Shown here: one piece after another, positions 17,879-26,029 of the stretch | Layout: the number at the start of each line of letters is the position of its first letter | How positions within the stretch are numbered: position 1 is the first letter of the stretch | Assembly (NCBI GenBank): GCA_018676275.1 | Contig: JABHFC010000440.1 | Span: forward strand, 1 to 41,136 | Length of the DNA: 41,136 bases | Reading direction: 5' to 3' | From: Gammaproteobacteria bacterium | GTDB lineage: Bacteria; Pseudomonadota; Gammaproteobacteria; Eutrophobiales; Eutrophobiaceae | Notes under the pieces: model-generated | Seen by the model: the letters and a program-made list of their open reading frames with translations, nothing else | Told to the model about the DNA's origin: nothing | The model's database searches: none | Position numbers and translations under genes: made by a program

Positions 17879-18749
17879 ATTCTCTGAGTACTGAGTACTT
17901 CTCAATAATACTCTGTCGCGAAAGCTTGTTGAGGCGTTGTTTTTCACGATACGTATAGGAGTTCGCGACTAAATCGCGAATGGATTCGAACGAGGGGATG
18001 TATCCTGGTTCTTTACTATTGATATATACCAGATGGTAACCGTAGCCGGACTCTATAGGCCCTTGCCAGTGATCTTCGGGTTCAAGTTTGAATAAGGAAT
18101 CAGTGAATTTAATGCCAAAATGTGATTTCGATTGAGTCGGTGTGATTTTTGTATATTTATGATTTAAGGGAAAGCGATCGCCATGAGACAGGGCTTCTTT
18201 TATTTCCAGCTGTTTGTTGTTTAATAGTTTTAGTGTGTTCTCGGCTTTTGTTATTGTGTTTTTCCCATGTTGATCTGAACTTAAATAAACATGAGCGAAA
18301 GAGACTTTATCATCTGTCTTGAATTCTTCACTGTTAGTTTCGTAATAAGCCAGCAAGTTATCATGACTGGTATCAATTTTGCCGGTGTTAAGATCCTCAA
18401 GTAAAAATGATAGCTTTTGAATCATTCGTCGTTTAATGATGAAATCATTTTCATTAAGTCCCATTTCCAATGCCATACGATAAAGAGCTTCTTCTTCAAT
18501 ATATTCCATCGCGAGCACTTCTTTTTCTTTCTCATCCAGTGAAGCGAGTGCAGCATTTACATTGAACTGACCTTCCGGATTTTTACTACGAACATTGAGC
18601 ATGTTCTTCAGGATAGAATCGTTTACGACGATTGTGTTGTCGTTATAACTATCTGCAGGAACAGGATTAAGAAACTGATAGGCAAGGTAGAGTAGGGCTC
18701 CTGCGAGGAGAAAATGGAATATAGGTTCCTTAACGATCTTACTAAACAT
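17871..18749 (-). CDS. PpiC-type (parvulin) peptidyl-prolyl isomerase, membrane-anchored
   Basis: This 292-residue protein has one N-terminal membrane segment (FHFLLAGALLYLAYQFL), a helical region, then a parvulin-like domain from about residue 135. That domain has the family pattern KVSFAHVYLSSD, FGIKFTDSLF, and GPIESGYGYHLVYIN. It would sit in the inner membrane with its isomerase domain in the periplasm and help fold an exported protein. It lies 23 bases after the DUF3604 gene and overlaps the HupE-like gene, so a dedicated role in maturation of one of these partners is plausible. SurA and PpiD have different layouts, so I give no gene name. Confidence 0.78.
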   Translation of the reverse strand: MFSKIVKEPIFHFLLAGALLYLAYQFLNPVPADSYNDNTIVVNDSILKNMLNVRSKNPEGQFNVNAALASLDEKEKEVLAMEYIEEEALYRMALEMGLNENDFIIKRRMIQKLSFLLEDLNTGKIDTSHDNLLAYYETNSEEFKTDDKVSFAHVYLSSDQHGKNTITKAENTLKLLNNKQLEIKEALSHGDRFPLNHKYTKITPTQSKSHFGIKFTDSLFKLEPEDHWQGPIESGYGYHLVYINSKEPGYIPSFESIRDLVANSYTYREKQRLNKLSRQSIIEKYSVLREYE

Positions 18750-18772
18750 ACTGAGTGCTACAGCTCATTTTT

Positions 18773-20536
18773 TCAGGGAGAATACCAGATAGGACTGGTA
18801 TAGGCTCTGTCTTGAATTGTATGAGGCACTTTTCCATCAAATTCAACATTAAGTCGTCGGGCATCTATGCTTGTCCACCTGGGCTTGGGTATCTCCAGAA
18901 CCCGGGCATAATAAAAAGCTTTTTGTTGGCGATCAAAATCAGGATCCTGCCATTGAGTGAGTAATTCAGGTTTGCCTGTTTTTGAGCTGGCAACATCATA
19001 TACCGTTTCATGAGTATCGCCCTTATTGTCCAGCCAACCTTTGATAATTTGCACACGTTCCAGGTTCACACCGTCGGGGTCCTTAACTACCTTGATAATA
19101 AATGTGGGTGTTTTAGCTTCTGTTGCAATAGTAAGCCTGCCACCCATAGGCACACCTTTGCTGTAACCAATGGTTGAAAAATTCCTGTCTTCAGCATCTT
19201 CTTTTGTAAATTCCCATCCGGCAAAGACCTGAACCCTGATGCGTGGACCGGTGGTGGCATAAGTTTCCTTACGTTTCATTGCGTCGAAAAGGGCGGCACG
19301 AGTATTTTCTGTTGCCCAAACCGCTGCATAACCTGAAGCCGAAATTTCATAAGCCCAGAGATCGTAGGCTTTACCCAGTTTTCCTTTAACGACCGGATGA
19401 TGATTAAGTCGGTGCAAACCAGGCTCGTAGACAGAAAACTTGCCCCAGAAATTATCTTCTCTTGCCGTGGATAAGCCGGTATGCGCATCTGTGCTGCCAA
19501 TCATGCCGAATTGATATGGGTTAGTACCAACCTTGTTTTCAATACTCAATCCGATCCTTAAAGCAGATCGTGCATATTCATATTGCAACATCCAGTCTTC
19601 TTTGGCGGCGCTGGCGGTTAAATTTCCTTTATCCCAGTTTTCAAATTCAGCAAAAGGATCTTCTGGTGAAAGTAAGGGATGAGTTTCACCGTCTCCTTTT
19701 ATTTGACTGACTTCATACAGGGGTTCCCAGCGATTTCTAGTCTGCGCATACTGCTGACCAATGGGGTTGCCATCAAAGTCTGTCGTTTGAAACATTAAGC
19801 CATTACTCATATTGCCATTGTGAGCAATTGCCAATATTTCACCGCCAGTACGTTTTTCATAGTCAGCAAGAAAACCCCATAGTTTTTCCGGGTCTTCGCT
19901 ATCGAAAGAAGAGAAGGGCAGCATCTGACTGGCTCTGCTTCCATCGTCCTTGTAAATCACAACCCGATGAAGATTATTTCCCTTTGGCATCGAGGTCCAT
20001 TCATAGCCGATAAAGGCAGTGAATTTGTTTGCCTGGTTATACTTGTCTGCAGCTTCTATTATTCGTGCCCAGGCGGAACGCATTATGCTGTTATCTTTGA
20101 AACTGGGTTTATTCACTTCAATATCGTGCAGAACTTCGAACATCGCCTTCCAGGTATTTTCTTCTTTGCCGCTGGCAATCAGATCGCCCCAGCGCCTGGT
20201 TATTTTATTTTTCATCAGCAGAGGATCTTTTGCGCGGATCCTTGGAAGTAAACCCAGGTATTCGGCATGGTCGGCGACAACCAGGAAATCTAATGGTCTG
20301 TGTAACTTTGCAATCTGACCACTGTGTCCTTCTATGGCTTCACCTCTTGCAAATCTGAATGCCTCTTCCGGCCCAATTTTGGTATTACCATTTAAGGAAG
20401 CATCAGGCGAATAGGACGTGTGCAGGTGTGTATCACCCCAATAAAGTTGGGTAGATGGATTTACTTCACCGGCATAAGTTGAACTAATACCGGAAATAAC
20501 AAGAGCGAGAAGGTAAAAAGGTTTTGTATAACGCAT
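18773..20536 (-). CDS. DUF3604 protein, PHP-like metal-dependent phosphoesterase fold
   Basis: This 587-residue protein starts at an ATG with an excellent GGAGGG ribosome binding site and has a signal peptide (FYLLALVISGISSTYAG), so it is periplasmic or secreted. The mature N-terminus contains LYWGDTHLHTSYSPDAS with an H37-x-H39 pair, then VADHAEYLG (D89, H90), AHNGNMS and IGSTDAHTGLS, a spread of His/Asp residues resembling the PHP-type metal centre. The family name DUF3604 is established, but its reaction is not. It is the first gene of an operon with a periplasmic parvulin, a HupE-like protein and an IlvD-type dehydratase. It follows the TonB receptor gene on the same strand, separated by a strong terminator. 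Confidence 0.8.
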   Translation of the reverse strand: MRYTKPFYLLALVISGISSTYAGEVNPSTQLYWGDTHLHTSYSPDASLNGNTKIGPEEAFRFARGEAIEGHSGQIAKLHRPLDFLVVADHAEYLGLLPRIRAKDPLLMKNKITRRWGDLIASGKEENTWKAMFEVLHDIEVNKPSFKDNSIMRSAWARIIEAADKYNQANKFTAFIGYEWTSMPKGNNLHRVVIYKDDGSRASQMLPFSSFDSEDPEKLWGFLADYEKRTGGEILAIAHNGNMSNGLMFQTTDFDGNPIGQQYAQTRNRWEPLYEVSQIKGDGETHPLLSPEDPFAEFENWDKGNLTASAAKEDWMLQYEYARSALRIGLSIENKVGTNPYQFGMIGSTDAHTGLSTAREDNFWGKFSVYEPGLHRLNHHPVVKGKLGKAYDLWAYEISASGYAAVWATENTRAALFDAMKRKETYATTGPRIRVQVFAGWEFTKEDAEDRNFSTIGYSKGVPMGGRLTIATEAKTPTFIIKVVKDPDGVNLERVQIIKGWLDNKGDTHETVYDVASSKTGKPELLTQWQDPDFDRQQKAFYYARVLEIPKPRWTSIDARRLNVEFDGKVPHTIQDRAYTSPIWYSP

Positions 20537-20633
20537 GAGCCCTCCATCTATTGAACGTCAGTTATTCTAAAAATTGAATATCAAGTCAGTAGGCTTTATT
20601 GCGCACAAGTTAAATCGAGTGTGTTAGCGCAAA

Positions 20634-20668
20634 GAAAAAAAGAGATGCCATTAGGGCACCTCTTTTTT
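20634..20668 (-). terminator. Intrinsic terminator of the TonB receptor gene
   Basis: On the minus strand, an A-rich arm with GAGGTGCC, a 5-base loop and the matching GGCATCTC arm is followed by a run of T. There is one mismatch in the stem. It lies between the stop of the receptor gene at 20706 and the start of the DUF3604 gene at 20536, which separates the two transcripts. The A/T tracts on both sides mean it could act in both directions. Confidence 0.8.
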
Positions 20669-20705
20669 GAGAAGGAGCTAAATAAATTTCTTTGACTTGT
20701 AATTT

Positions 20706-22982
20706 TTAGAAGTTCATTTCAGCCTGAATTGCGACTACACGAGGTGGGTCAGCGAAAGCTGAACCACCCTTACCACCATAGAAATTTGCCAATGGAATAT
20801 CATTCTTCTGGTGAGAAGTCTGTTCATCATTCAGGTTTTTTCCAATGACAGAGAAGCGGTATTTCCCATCCGGTGAGGTGAGGCTAAGCGTGGCATTAAC
20901 TTTTGCATAGCTCTTCTGCACATAGTCGGGATCCAGGTCACCGGCGAGGAAAAATTTGTCGGAATAAGTGAGATCACCACCTATACCCATCTCCCAGCCA
21001 TTCATAACACTCCAGGTATAATCAGCATAGATGTTGGCTTCAAAATCCGGCGCGTACTGTAAGGGTTGCCCCGACAAGTCACAAAATTGGGCAATGGCAT
21101 TTCCCGCACTGTCCAGTACGCATGGGCCATTGGTATAGGAATCGAATTCGGCATCCAGCACAACGAAGGCTGCGCCGACGCCCAGTTGATCACTAACCTG
21201 CCAACGCGCATCAACGTCAAGTCCCTGAGAAGTCGCTGCTGCTGCGTTACCGACAAGGAAGCTGGCTACTGAGAAGGTCGATACTTGTAGGTTCGTGTAT
21301 TCGGAATGGAAATACTCGGCATTAATATAAGCTGCGCCACCGAGAAGCGACCATTTTGCCCCGAAGGCATAGGCTTTCACACCCTCATCATCAAACTCGA
21401 AATCAGCTAATACACCAGAGGTAAAATCTTCATCAAAGCCACCGGCCTTGAATCCTTCTTTGTAATAGCCATAAACCATCAGGTCATCTGTTGCGTCCCA
21501 TTCACCGGTAATGGCAAAAGGCACATCGTCAGTTTTGCGTTTGACACCGATCAGATTGTGTTCAGTACCGAAAACAAAATTATAGGCACCTTGTACCACG
21601 GGATCTGGCACGGCATTATCGAGTGTTGAAATATCAGAATACCAGAGTCGTTTATTCGTTGTTTTCCGATCTTCTGTATAGCGGACACCCAGAATCAAAC
21701 GAATATCATCCGTAAAGTTAAACGTTGCCTGGCCAAAAATAGCCCAGGTTTCACCACTTTGAGTGGTTGACTGGTTTCGTCCAAGACGATCCGTTCCGAA
21801 TGCGCCCGCCAGAACAGACTGACTCAGGTCAACAGAAGCCTGTAAACGCGTCTTATATTTATCATCGGAATAATAGAAGCCAGCAATGTACTCCAGAAAC
21901 TGATCCGTGGTCGAGGCAAGACGGATTTCCTGAGACATTGTTTGCGAATCCTGCCGTTGTGGTCCGGCAACGACTTGCAGGTTGGTGTGATCGTTATTTG
22001 TAAGAGCTTCGAAATCGAAAGCAACATAGCTGCTAACAGAAGTGATTTGATGATTACCCACATCCCAATCCAGGGTGAGAGTCATGTTTTGTGTATTGGT
22101 GTTGTTAAACAATCCGTCAAACAAAGGATCCGATCCAACTGGCGAAGGGACTGATACATTATAATCAAAACTGGCTTCGGCATTGGGATCATTGGCCTGC
22201 GTCAGTGCCAGATGGGCGGGTGACAAAAAGCCCGGCTGGGTCGCATAACCGCCCTTTATATCGTACTCACTGATTTCAGTTTTAAGGGTGGCGGTGAATT
22301 CCGGTGTAATGTCCCACTGAACGGTACCACGGATCTGATATTGCTCACGGGCATATGGGTCAGGTGCACCCGGAAGTGAATTTTCCAGGTAGCCATCAAC
22401 ATCTGAATATCTGGCGGCAACGCGAATACCGACATCATCGGAAACTGGTCCGGAAACAACACCGCTAAATTCCACACCGTCATATTCAGGATCATAGTAA
22501 GCGGTAACTGAATTTTCCCACTCTTCCGTCGGTTTGCGTGATGAGACATTGAAGGCACCACTGACTACGTTTTTACCAAAAAGCACGGTTTGTGGTCCTT
22601 TTAAAACTTCAACTCGTTCAACATCAAAGAAGGGGTTGCGATAGGCACGACTTCGACTGAAATAAGCGCCGTCAATAAACATACCAACCGATTGCTCGAA
22701 ACCGTAGTTCTGACCTGAGCCAACTCCACGGATAAAGATGTTAGTCGCTGCCTGTGCTTCAGACATCATGACTGAAGGCATACGAAGTGTTAATTCTTGA
22801 AGATTATTTATAGATCCATTGTCCAGCGTTACTCCACTGATAACAGACACAGCTACTGGTACTTCCAGCAGACTTTCTTCACGTTTGGTTGCGGTAACAA
22901 TTATTTCTTCAATAATCGCAGCATTTAGACTTGAACAGCTGATGATGATCAGCATGTAGATAAACTGTTTTACATATTTCAT
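20706..22982 (-). CDS. TonB-dependent outer-membrane receptor
   Basis: This 758-residue protein has a signal peptide, a TonB box (IEEIIVTATKRE) directly after it, a plug domain (LEVPVAVSVISG, IFIRGVGSGQNYGFEQSVGMFIDG, VERVEVLKGPQTVLFGKN) and a C-terminal 22-strand barrel ending in the aromatic VVAIQAEMNF. It takes up a large or scarce substrate across the outer membrane with energy from TonB-ExbBD, which are not in this window. The plug type with VERVEVLKGPQ is common in receptors for carbohydrates and other organic compounds in marine bacteria, not only siderophores. Operator C lies directly upstream, so it is probably co-induced with the catabolic operons and imports their substrate. Confidence 0.9.
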   Translation of the reverse strand: MKYVKQFIYMLIIISCSSLNAAIIEEIIVTATKREESLLEVPVAVSVISGVTLDNGSINNLQELTLRMPSVMMSEAQAATNIFIRGVGSGQNYGFEQSVGMFIDGAYFSRSRAYRNPFFDVERVEVLKGPQTVLFGKNVVSGAFNVSSRKPTEEWENSVTAYYDPEYDGVEFSGVVSGPVSDDVGIRVAARYSDVDGYLENSLPGAPDPYAREQYQIRGTVQWDITPEFTATLKTEISEYDIKGGYATQPGFLSPAHLALTQANDPNAEASFDYNVSVPSPVGSDPLFDGLFNNTNTQNMTLTLDWDVGNHQITSVSSYVAFDFEALTNNDHTNLQVVAGPQRQDSQTMSQEIRLASTTDQFLEYIAGFYYSDDKYKTRLQASVDLSQSVLAGAFGTDRLGRNQSTTQSGETWAIFGQATFNFTDDIRLILGVRYTEDRKTTNKRLWYSDISTLDNAVPDPVVQGAYNFVFGTEHNLIGVKRKTDDVPFAITGEWDATDDLMVYGYYKEGFKAGGFDEDFTSGVLADFEFDDEGVKAYAFGAKWSLLGGAAYINAEYFHSEYTNLQVSTFSVASFLVGNAAAATSQGLDVDARWQVSDQLGVGAAFVVLDAEFDSYTNGPCVLDSAGNAIAQFCDLSGQPLQYAPDFEANIYADYTWSVMNGWEMGIGGDLTYSDKFFLAGDLDPDYVQKSYAKVNATLSLTSPDGKYRFSVIGKNLNDEQTSHQKNDIPLANFYGGKGGSAFADPPRVVAIQAEMNF

Positions 22983-23014
22983 TTTAAGGAGCTCCCCGAT
23001 TGAACAGTTTGCAA

Positions 23015-23080
23015 AGTATAGTAGAGAGGCACCAGCCTACTTTTGCAGTGGATGCCAGCTTTTTAACATTTGGTGCCAAA
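23015..23080 (-). promoter_or_regulatory. AraC-type operator and promoter C (TonB receptor, divergent dehydratase)
   Basis: The 42-bp element at 23039-23080 carries half-sites TGGATGCCA (23049-23057) and TTGGTGCCA (23070-23078), 21 bp apart. On the minus strand a -10-like TATACT lies at 23020-23015, exactly 18 bp away, in front of the TonB receptor gene at 22982. The element lies 108 bases before the divergent dehydratase-aldolase pair at 23189 and could also serve that promoter. Confidence 0.72.
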
Positions 23081-23188
23081 AAACACAGAGACTGGTGTGG
23101 CATTGAAGAGACAATATATAGTAACTTTTAACGCTGGAAAGACCTATGCTTGAGCCTGAACTAAGACAAATGCGAGTCCATATTACTC

Positions 23189-24400
23189 ATGAATGACACA
23201 ATTATCACTGCAATAGAGACGCTTCGTTTGACCTCATATGGCAATTTGCTCTGGGTCAAAGTACATACAAATCAGGGCGAATCCGGATTGGGTGAGACAT
23301 TTCTGGGGCCGGAATCTGTCGAATCTCATATTCACGAGACTGTTGCACCTTATTTATTAGGTAAGAACCCACTGCAAAGAGATCTGCACTGGAAGCAACT
23401 GAGAGGCTATCTTGGTTTCCGCAGTTCCGGTGCTGAAATGCGCGCGCTATCTGCGATTGATATTGCTTTATGGGATCTCTGGGGTCGAATGAGCAAGCAA
23501 CCTCTGTACGATTTACTTGGTGGAAAATCACGTGATGCCATCCGTGTTTACAACACCTGTGCAGGTTACACCTACATTCGGTCAAACGAAGGTCAAAAAA
23601 CATCCAACTGGGGAATTAATAAGGAGGAGTCGCAGGGACCCTATGAAGATCTGGATGCGTTTTTGAATCGAGCTGACGAGCTGGCACAAAGCCTGCTCGA
23701 TGAGGGTATAACTGCAATGAAAATATGGCCGTTCGATTTTGCCGCAGAAAGATCTCTTGGCAATGACATAACCGCAGCTGAATTAAACAAGGCACTGGAA
23801 CCATTCGAGAAAATTCGAAATGCGGTAGGTGACAAAATAGACATTATGGTCGAGTGTCATTCGCTCTGGAATCTAAGCACAGCAATTAAAATTTCCAGAG
23901 CACTGGAACAATTCAATCCCTACTTTATAGAAGATCCGATTAAGGCAGATAGTCTGGAAAATCTTGCCGAGTTTCGATCGCGTACCAGTATCCCGGTTTG
24001 TGCCAGTGAAACACTGGCAACGCGTTGGGGTTATCGTGATTTACTCGAAAAGCGAGCTGCAGATATTGCCATGCCAGATCTAGGTTGGGTCGGTGGTGTT
24101 TCGGAAGCGAAAAAGATTGCGAGCATGGCAGAAACATTTGGTGTTCCTGTTGCGCCCCATGACTGTACCGGTCCGATCGTGTGGGCGGCTTCTGTGCATT
24201 TATCACTAAATGCTGTTAACGCAGTATTCCAGGAGTCGGTGCGTGCTTTGTACACGGGCTGGTATAAAGATGTCGTCTGCAATTTACCGCAGGTAGAAAA
24301 CGGCATGGTTTCGGTGGAAGCGAGGCCGGGCTTAGGAACTGAGTTACTACCCGATCTGGATAAGCGTGATGATGCTGTTGTTCGTATTTCGCGTCTGTAG
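23189..24400 (+). CDS. Mandelate racemase/muconate lactonizing-type enolase superfamily enzyme (copy 3)
   Basis: This 403-residue protein resembles the galactonate-dehydratase-like branch. Visible active-site elements are K178-x-W180 (AMKIWPFDF), E222 and H224 (MVECHSLW), E248 (FIEDP), E274 (ASETLATRWG) and H324 (APHDCTGP). The first metal ligand is Glu where copies 1 and 2 have Asp. It would dehydrate an aldonate to a 2-keto-3-deoxy acid, which fits the HpcH/HpaI aldolase gene that follows 47 bases later. The start is an ATG at 23189 with a weak ribosome binding site. It reads divergently from the TonB receptor gene; operator C lies between them. Confidence 0.86.
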   Translation: MNDTIITAIETLRLTSYGNLLWVKVHTNQGESGLGETFLGPESVESHIHETVAPYLLGKNPLQRDLHWKQLRGYLGFRSSGAEMRALSAIDIALWDLWGRMSKQPLYDLLGGKSRDAIRVYNTCAGYTYIRSNEGQKTSNWGINKEESQGPYEDLDAFLNRADELAQSLLDEGITAMKIWPFDFAAERSLGNDITAAELNKALEPFEKIRNAVGDKIDIMVECHSLWNLSTAIKISRALEQFNPYFIEDPIKADSLENLAEFRSRTSIPVCASETLATRWGYRDLLEKRAADIAMPDLGWVGGVSEAKKIASMAETFGVPVAPHDCTGPIVWAASVHLSLNAVNAVFQESVRALYTGWYKDVVCNLPQVENGMVSVEARPGLGTELLPDLDKRDDAVVRISRL

Positions 24401-24447
24401 CCTCTTCTTTTAATCGATTTGAATTTTTAACCAGAGATATATTCTTA

Positions 24448-25209
24448 ATGAGTGATTTGAAACTTCCATTGGCTGAAAGAATTCGTAAAGGCGAGTTACT
24501 ACTAGGTACTGTAATCAGCATCCAATCAGCGGAAATGACAGAAGTGCTTGCCCTGTCCGGATTTGACTGGTTGTTTATTGATGCAGAGCACGGAGGTTTT
24601 GCACCGAATGATGCCTTACCTTTGTTACAGGCAGCTGGAACCTGTCCTTGTTTAATTCGCGTACCTGCTCACGATGAAGTTTGGTTAAAAAAGGCATTAG
24701 ACATTGGCCCTGCCGGCATTGTTGTGCCGCAGGTGAATAGTGCAGATGAAGCGCAAAAAATAATTGATCTTTGCCGCTACCCACCCGCAGGGACGCGAGG
24801 CATGGGCGTTTCGCGCGCATCACAATACGGATTGAATCTTGGTGACTACATAAAGACCGCAAATACCAACACTGCGATCGTACTGCAGGCCGAACATAAA
24901 GATGCGGCAGCCAATATTGAGGACATCGTAAAAGTAGAAGGTATCGATGCCATTCTCGTCGGACCGTTCGATATGTCAGCAAGTTTTGGTAAACCAGGTC
25001 AGGTAGCTGATCCTGAAGTTGTGGCGGCGATTGATACAGTTACACAGACTTGTCAAAAGGCAGGTCTGGCATTAGGAACAGCAGTTGCCGGTGCCGATGA
25101 CGCAAGGACGTATATTGAGAAAGGTTATTCATTGGTGTCAGCAGGCGTGGATTCCCTACATTTGATAAATAGTGCGAAGCAAACATTGGCAGGAATGCGC
25201 TCGAATTAA
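24448..25209 (+). CDS. HpcH/HpaI-family class II aldolase (2-keto-3-deoxy acid aldolase-like)
   Basis: This 253-residue protein matches the HpcH/HpaI aldolase family, which includes 2-dehydro-3-deoxyglucarate aldolase (GarL), 2-keto-3-deoxy-L-rhamnonate aldolase and 4-hydroxy-2-oxoheptanedioate aldolase. Landmarks are FDWLFIDAEHGGF, the metal-binding Glu in VLQAEHKDA, PAGTRGMGVSRASQYG and ILVGPFDMSASFG. The enzyme would cleave a 2-keto-3-deoxy acid into pyruvate and an aldehyde with a divalent metal. It directly follows a dehydratase that could make such an acid, the classic pairing of non-phosphorylating sugar-acid breakdown. The aldehyde released could be handled by an alcohol or aldehyde-active dehydrogenase of the island. 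Confidence 0.88.
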   Translation: MSDLKLPLAERIRKGELLLGTVISIQSAEMTEVLALSGFDWLFIDAEHGGFAPNDALPLLQAAGTCPCLIRVPAHDEVWLKKALDIGPAGIVVPQVNSADEAQKIIDLCRYPPAGTRGMGVSRASQYGLNLGDYIKTANTNTAIVLQAEHKDAAANIEDIVKVEGIDAILVGPFDMSASFGKPGQVADPEVVAAIDTVTQTCQKAGLALGTAVAGADDARTYIEKGYSLVSAGVDSLHLINSAKQTLAGMRSN

Positions 25210-25251
25210 AAAAAAGAGCGGAAACTTATCCTGGTAAGTGGTGGGCATTAG

Positions 25252-26016
25252 CTAATTACTTTTTATTAGCAAACCGGATAAGGGTAAAAATTCAGTATTT
25301 TTGGCCAGCTTTTCTTTTATGTAATTTCCTTTATGCCAGTAAACCTTCCATGCGTTTTTATATTTCATTGAGGTGATAATACGGTATTCGTCATCGACAA
25401 TTTCAATTGCCGTACAATTTTCCAGGGCAATAGCCACACCTTTGGTGTTCTTCATCATCGCTTTTAATGCAGGCTGACGATGTTTCTCTACATCATAATG
25501 AGGACAAACAAGCGCATCGACGTAATCAAGACCACTGACCTTTATCAAAGTCTTATCGCTTTCATTTGCAAACTTTCTGGAATCGCTATTGCCCTGTCGA
25601 AACCAGCAAATAGAACCTGCGCTCAAACCGGATAATACAGTTCCCTGGAGTCGAGCTCGATTCATTAGCTTGTCAATTCCTAATTGACGCCAGAGGTTCA
25701 TCATTCTTAATGTGTTACCGCCACCGACATAAATAATATCTGTATTCAGAATTAGTTGTTTGATTCGCTTTGCAGAAGGTTTGTCGCGATAGAGTAATAA
25801 TGATTCAACACGACATTTAAGGCGATTGCCAAAATGATCATTAATCCTTTCACAATAAGCTTCATCATCAAGGCTTGCTGTAGGAATAAACAGTAATCGC
25901 GGTTTTGGCTTCCCGCTAAGGTTGACTATCTCTTCGTCAATAGCCAGGGTTTGGGGAACTCTGCCCTTCGGTAGCATGATGCGACCACCACCGATGGAGA
26001 CAATCTTTCTTTTCAT
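25252..26016 (-). CDS. Type 1 glutamine amidotransferase-like protein, peptidase S51 (peptidase E) family
   Basis: The product is 254 residues from the ATG at 26016, which I prefer because the extension to 26097 overlaps djlA and shows no family features. The nucleophile elbow GLSAGSICW with the catalytic Ser, the IIYVGGGNTLRMM segment and the acidic/His residues downstream (CPHYDVEKHR) fit peptidase S51. These enzymes hydrolyse Asp-X dipeptides or act as cyanophycinase-like hydrolases. It follows djlA by 13 bases, so the two are probably cotranscribed, though no functional link is known. It converges on the aldolase gene. Confidence 0.78.
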   Translation of the reverse strand: MKRKIVSIGGGRIMLPKGRVPQTLAIDEEIVNLSGKPKPRLLFIPTASLDDEAYCERINDHFGNRLKCRVESLLLYRDKPSAKRIKQLILNTDIIYVGGGNTLRMMNLWRQLGIDKLMNRARLQGTVLSGLSAGSICWFRQGNSDSRKFANESDKTLIKVSGLDYVDALVCPHYDVEKHRQPALKAMMKNTKGVAIALENCTAIEIVDDEYRIITSMKYKNAWKVYWHKGNYIKEKLAKNTEFLPLSGLLIKSN

Positions 26017-26029
26017 TTGGGTGTTATTT

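Noticed and set aside
19828..20318. Plus-strand frames of 61-99 codons opposite the DUF3604 gene, and similar frames opposite other large genes
   Set aside because: They have no ribosome binding sites or family features and mirror the coding strand; treated as chance frames.
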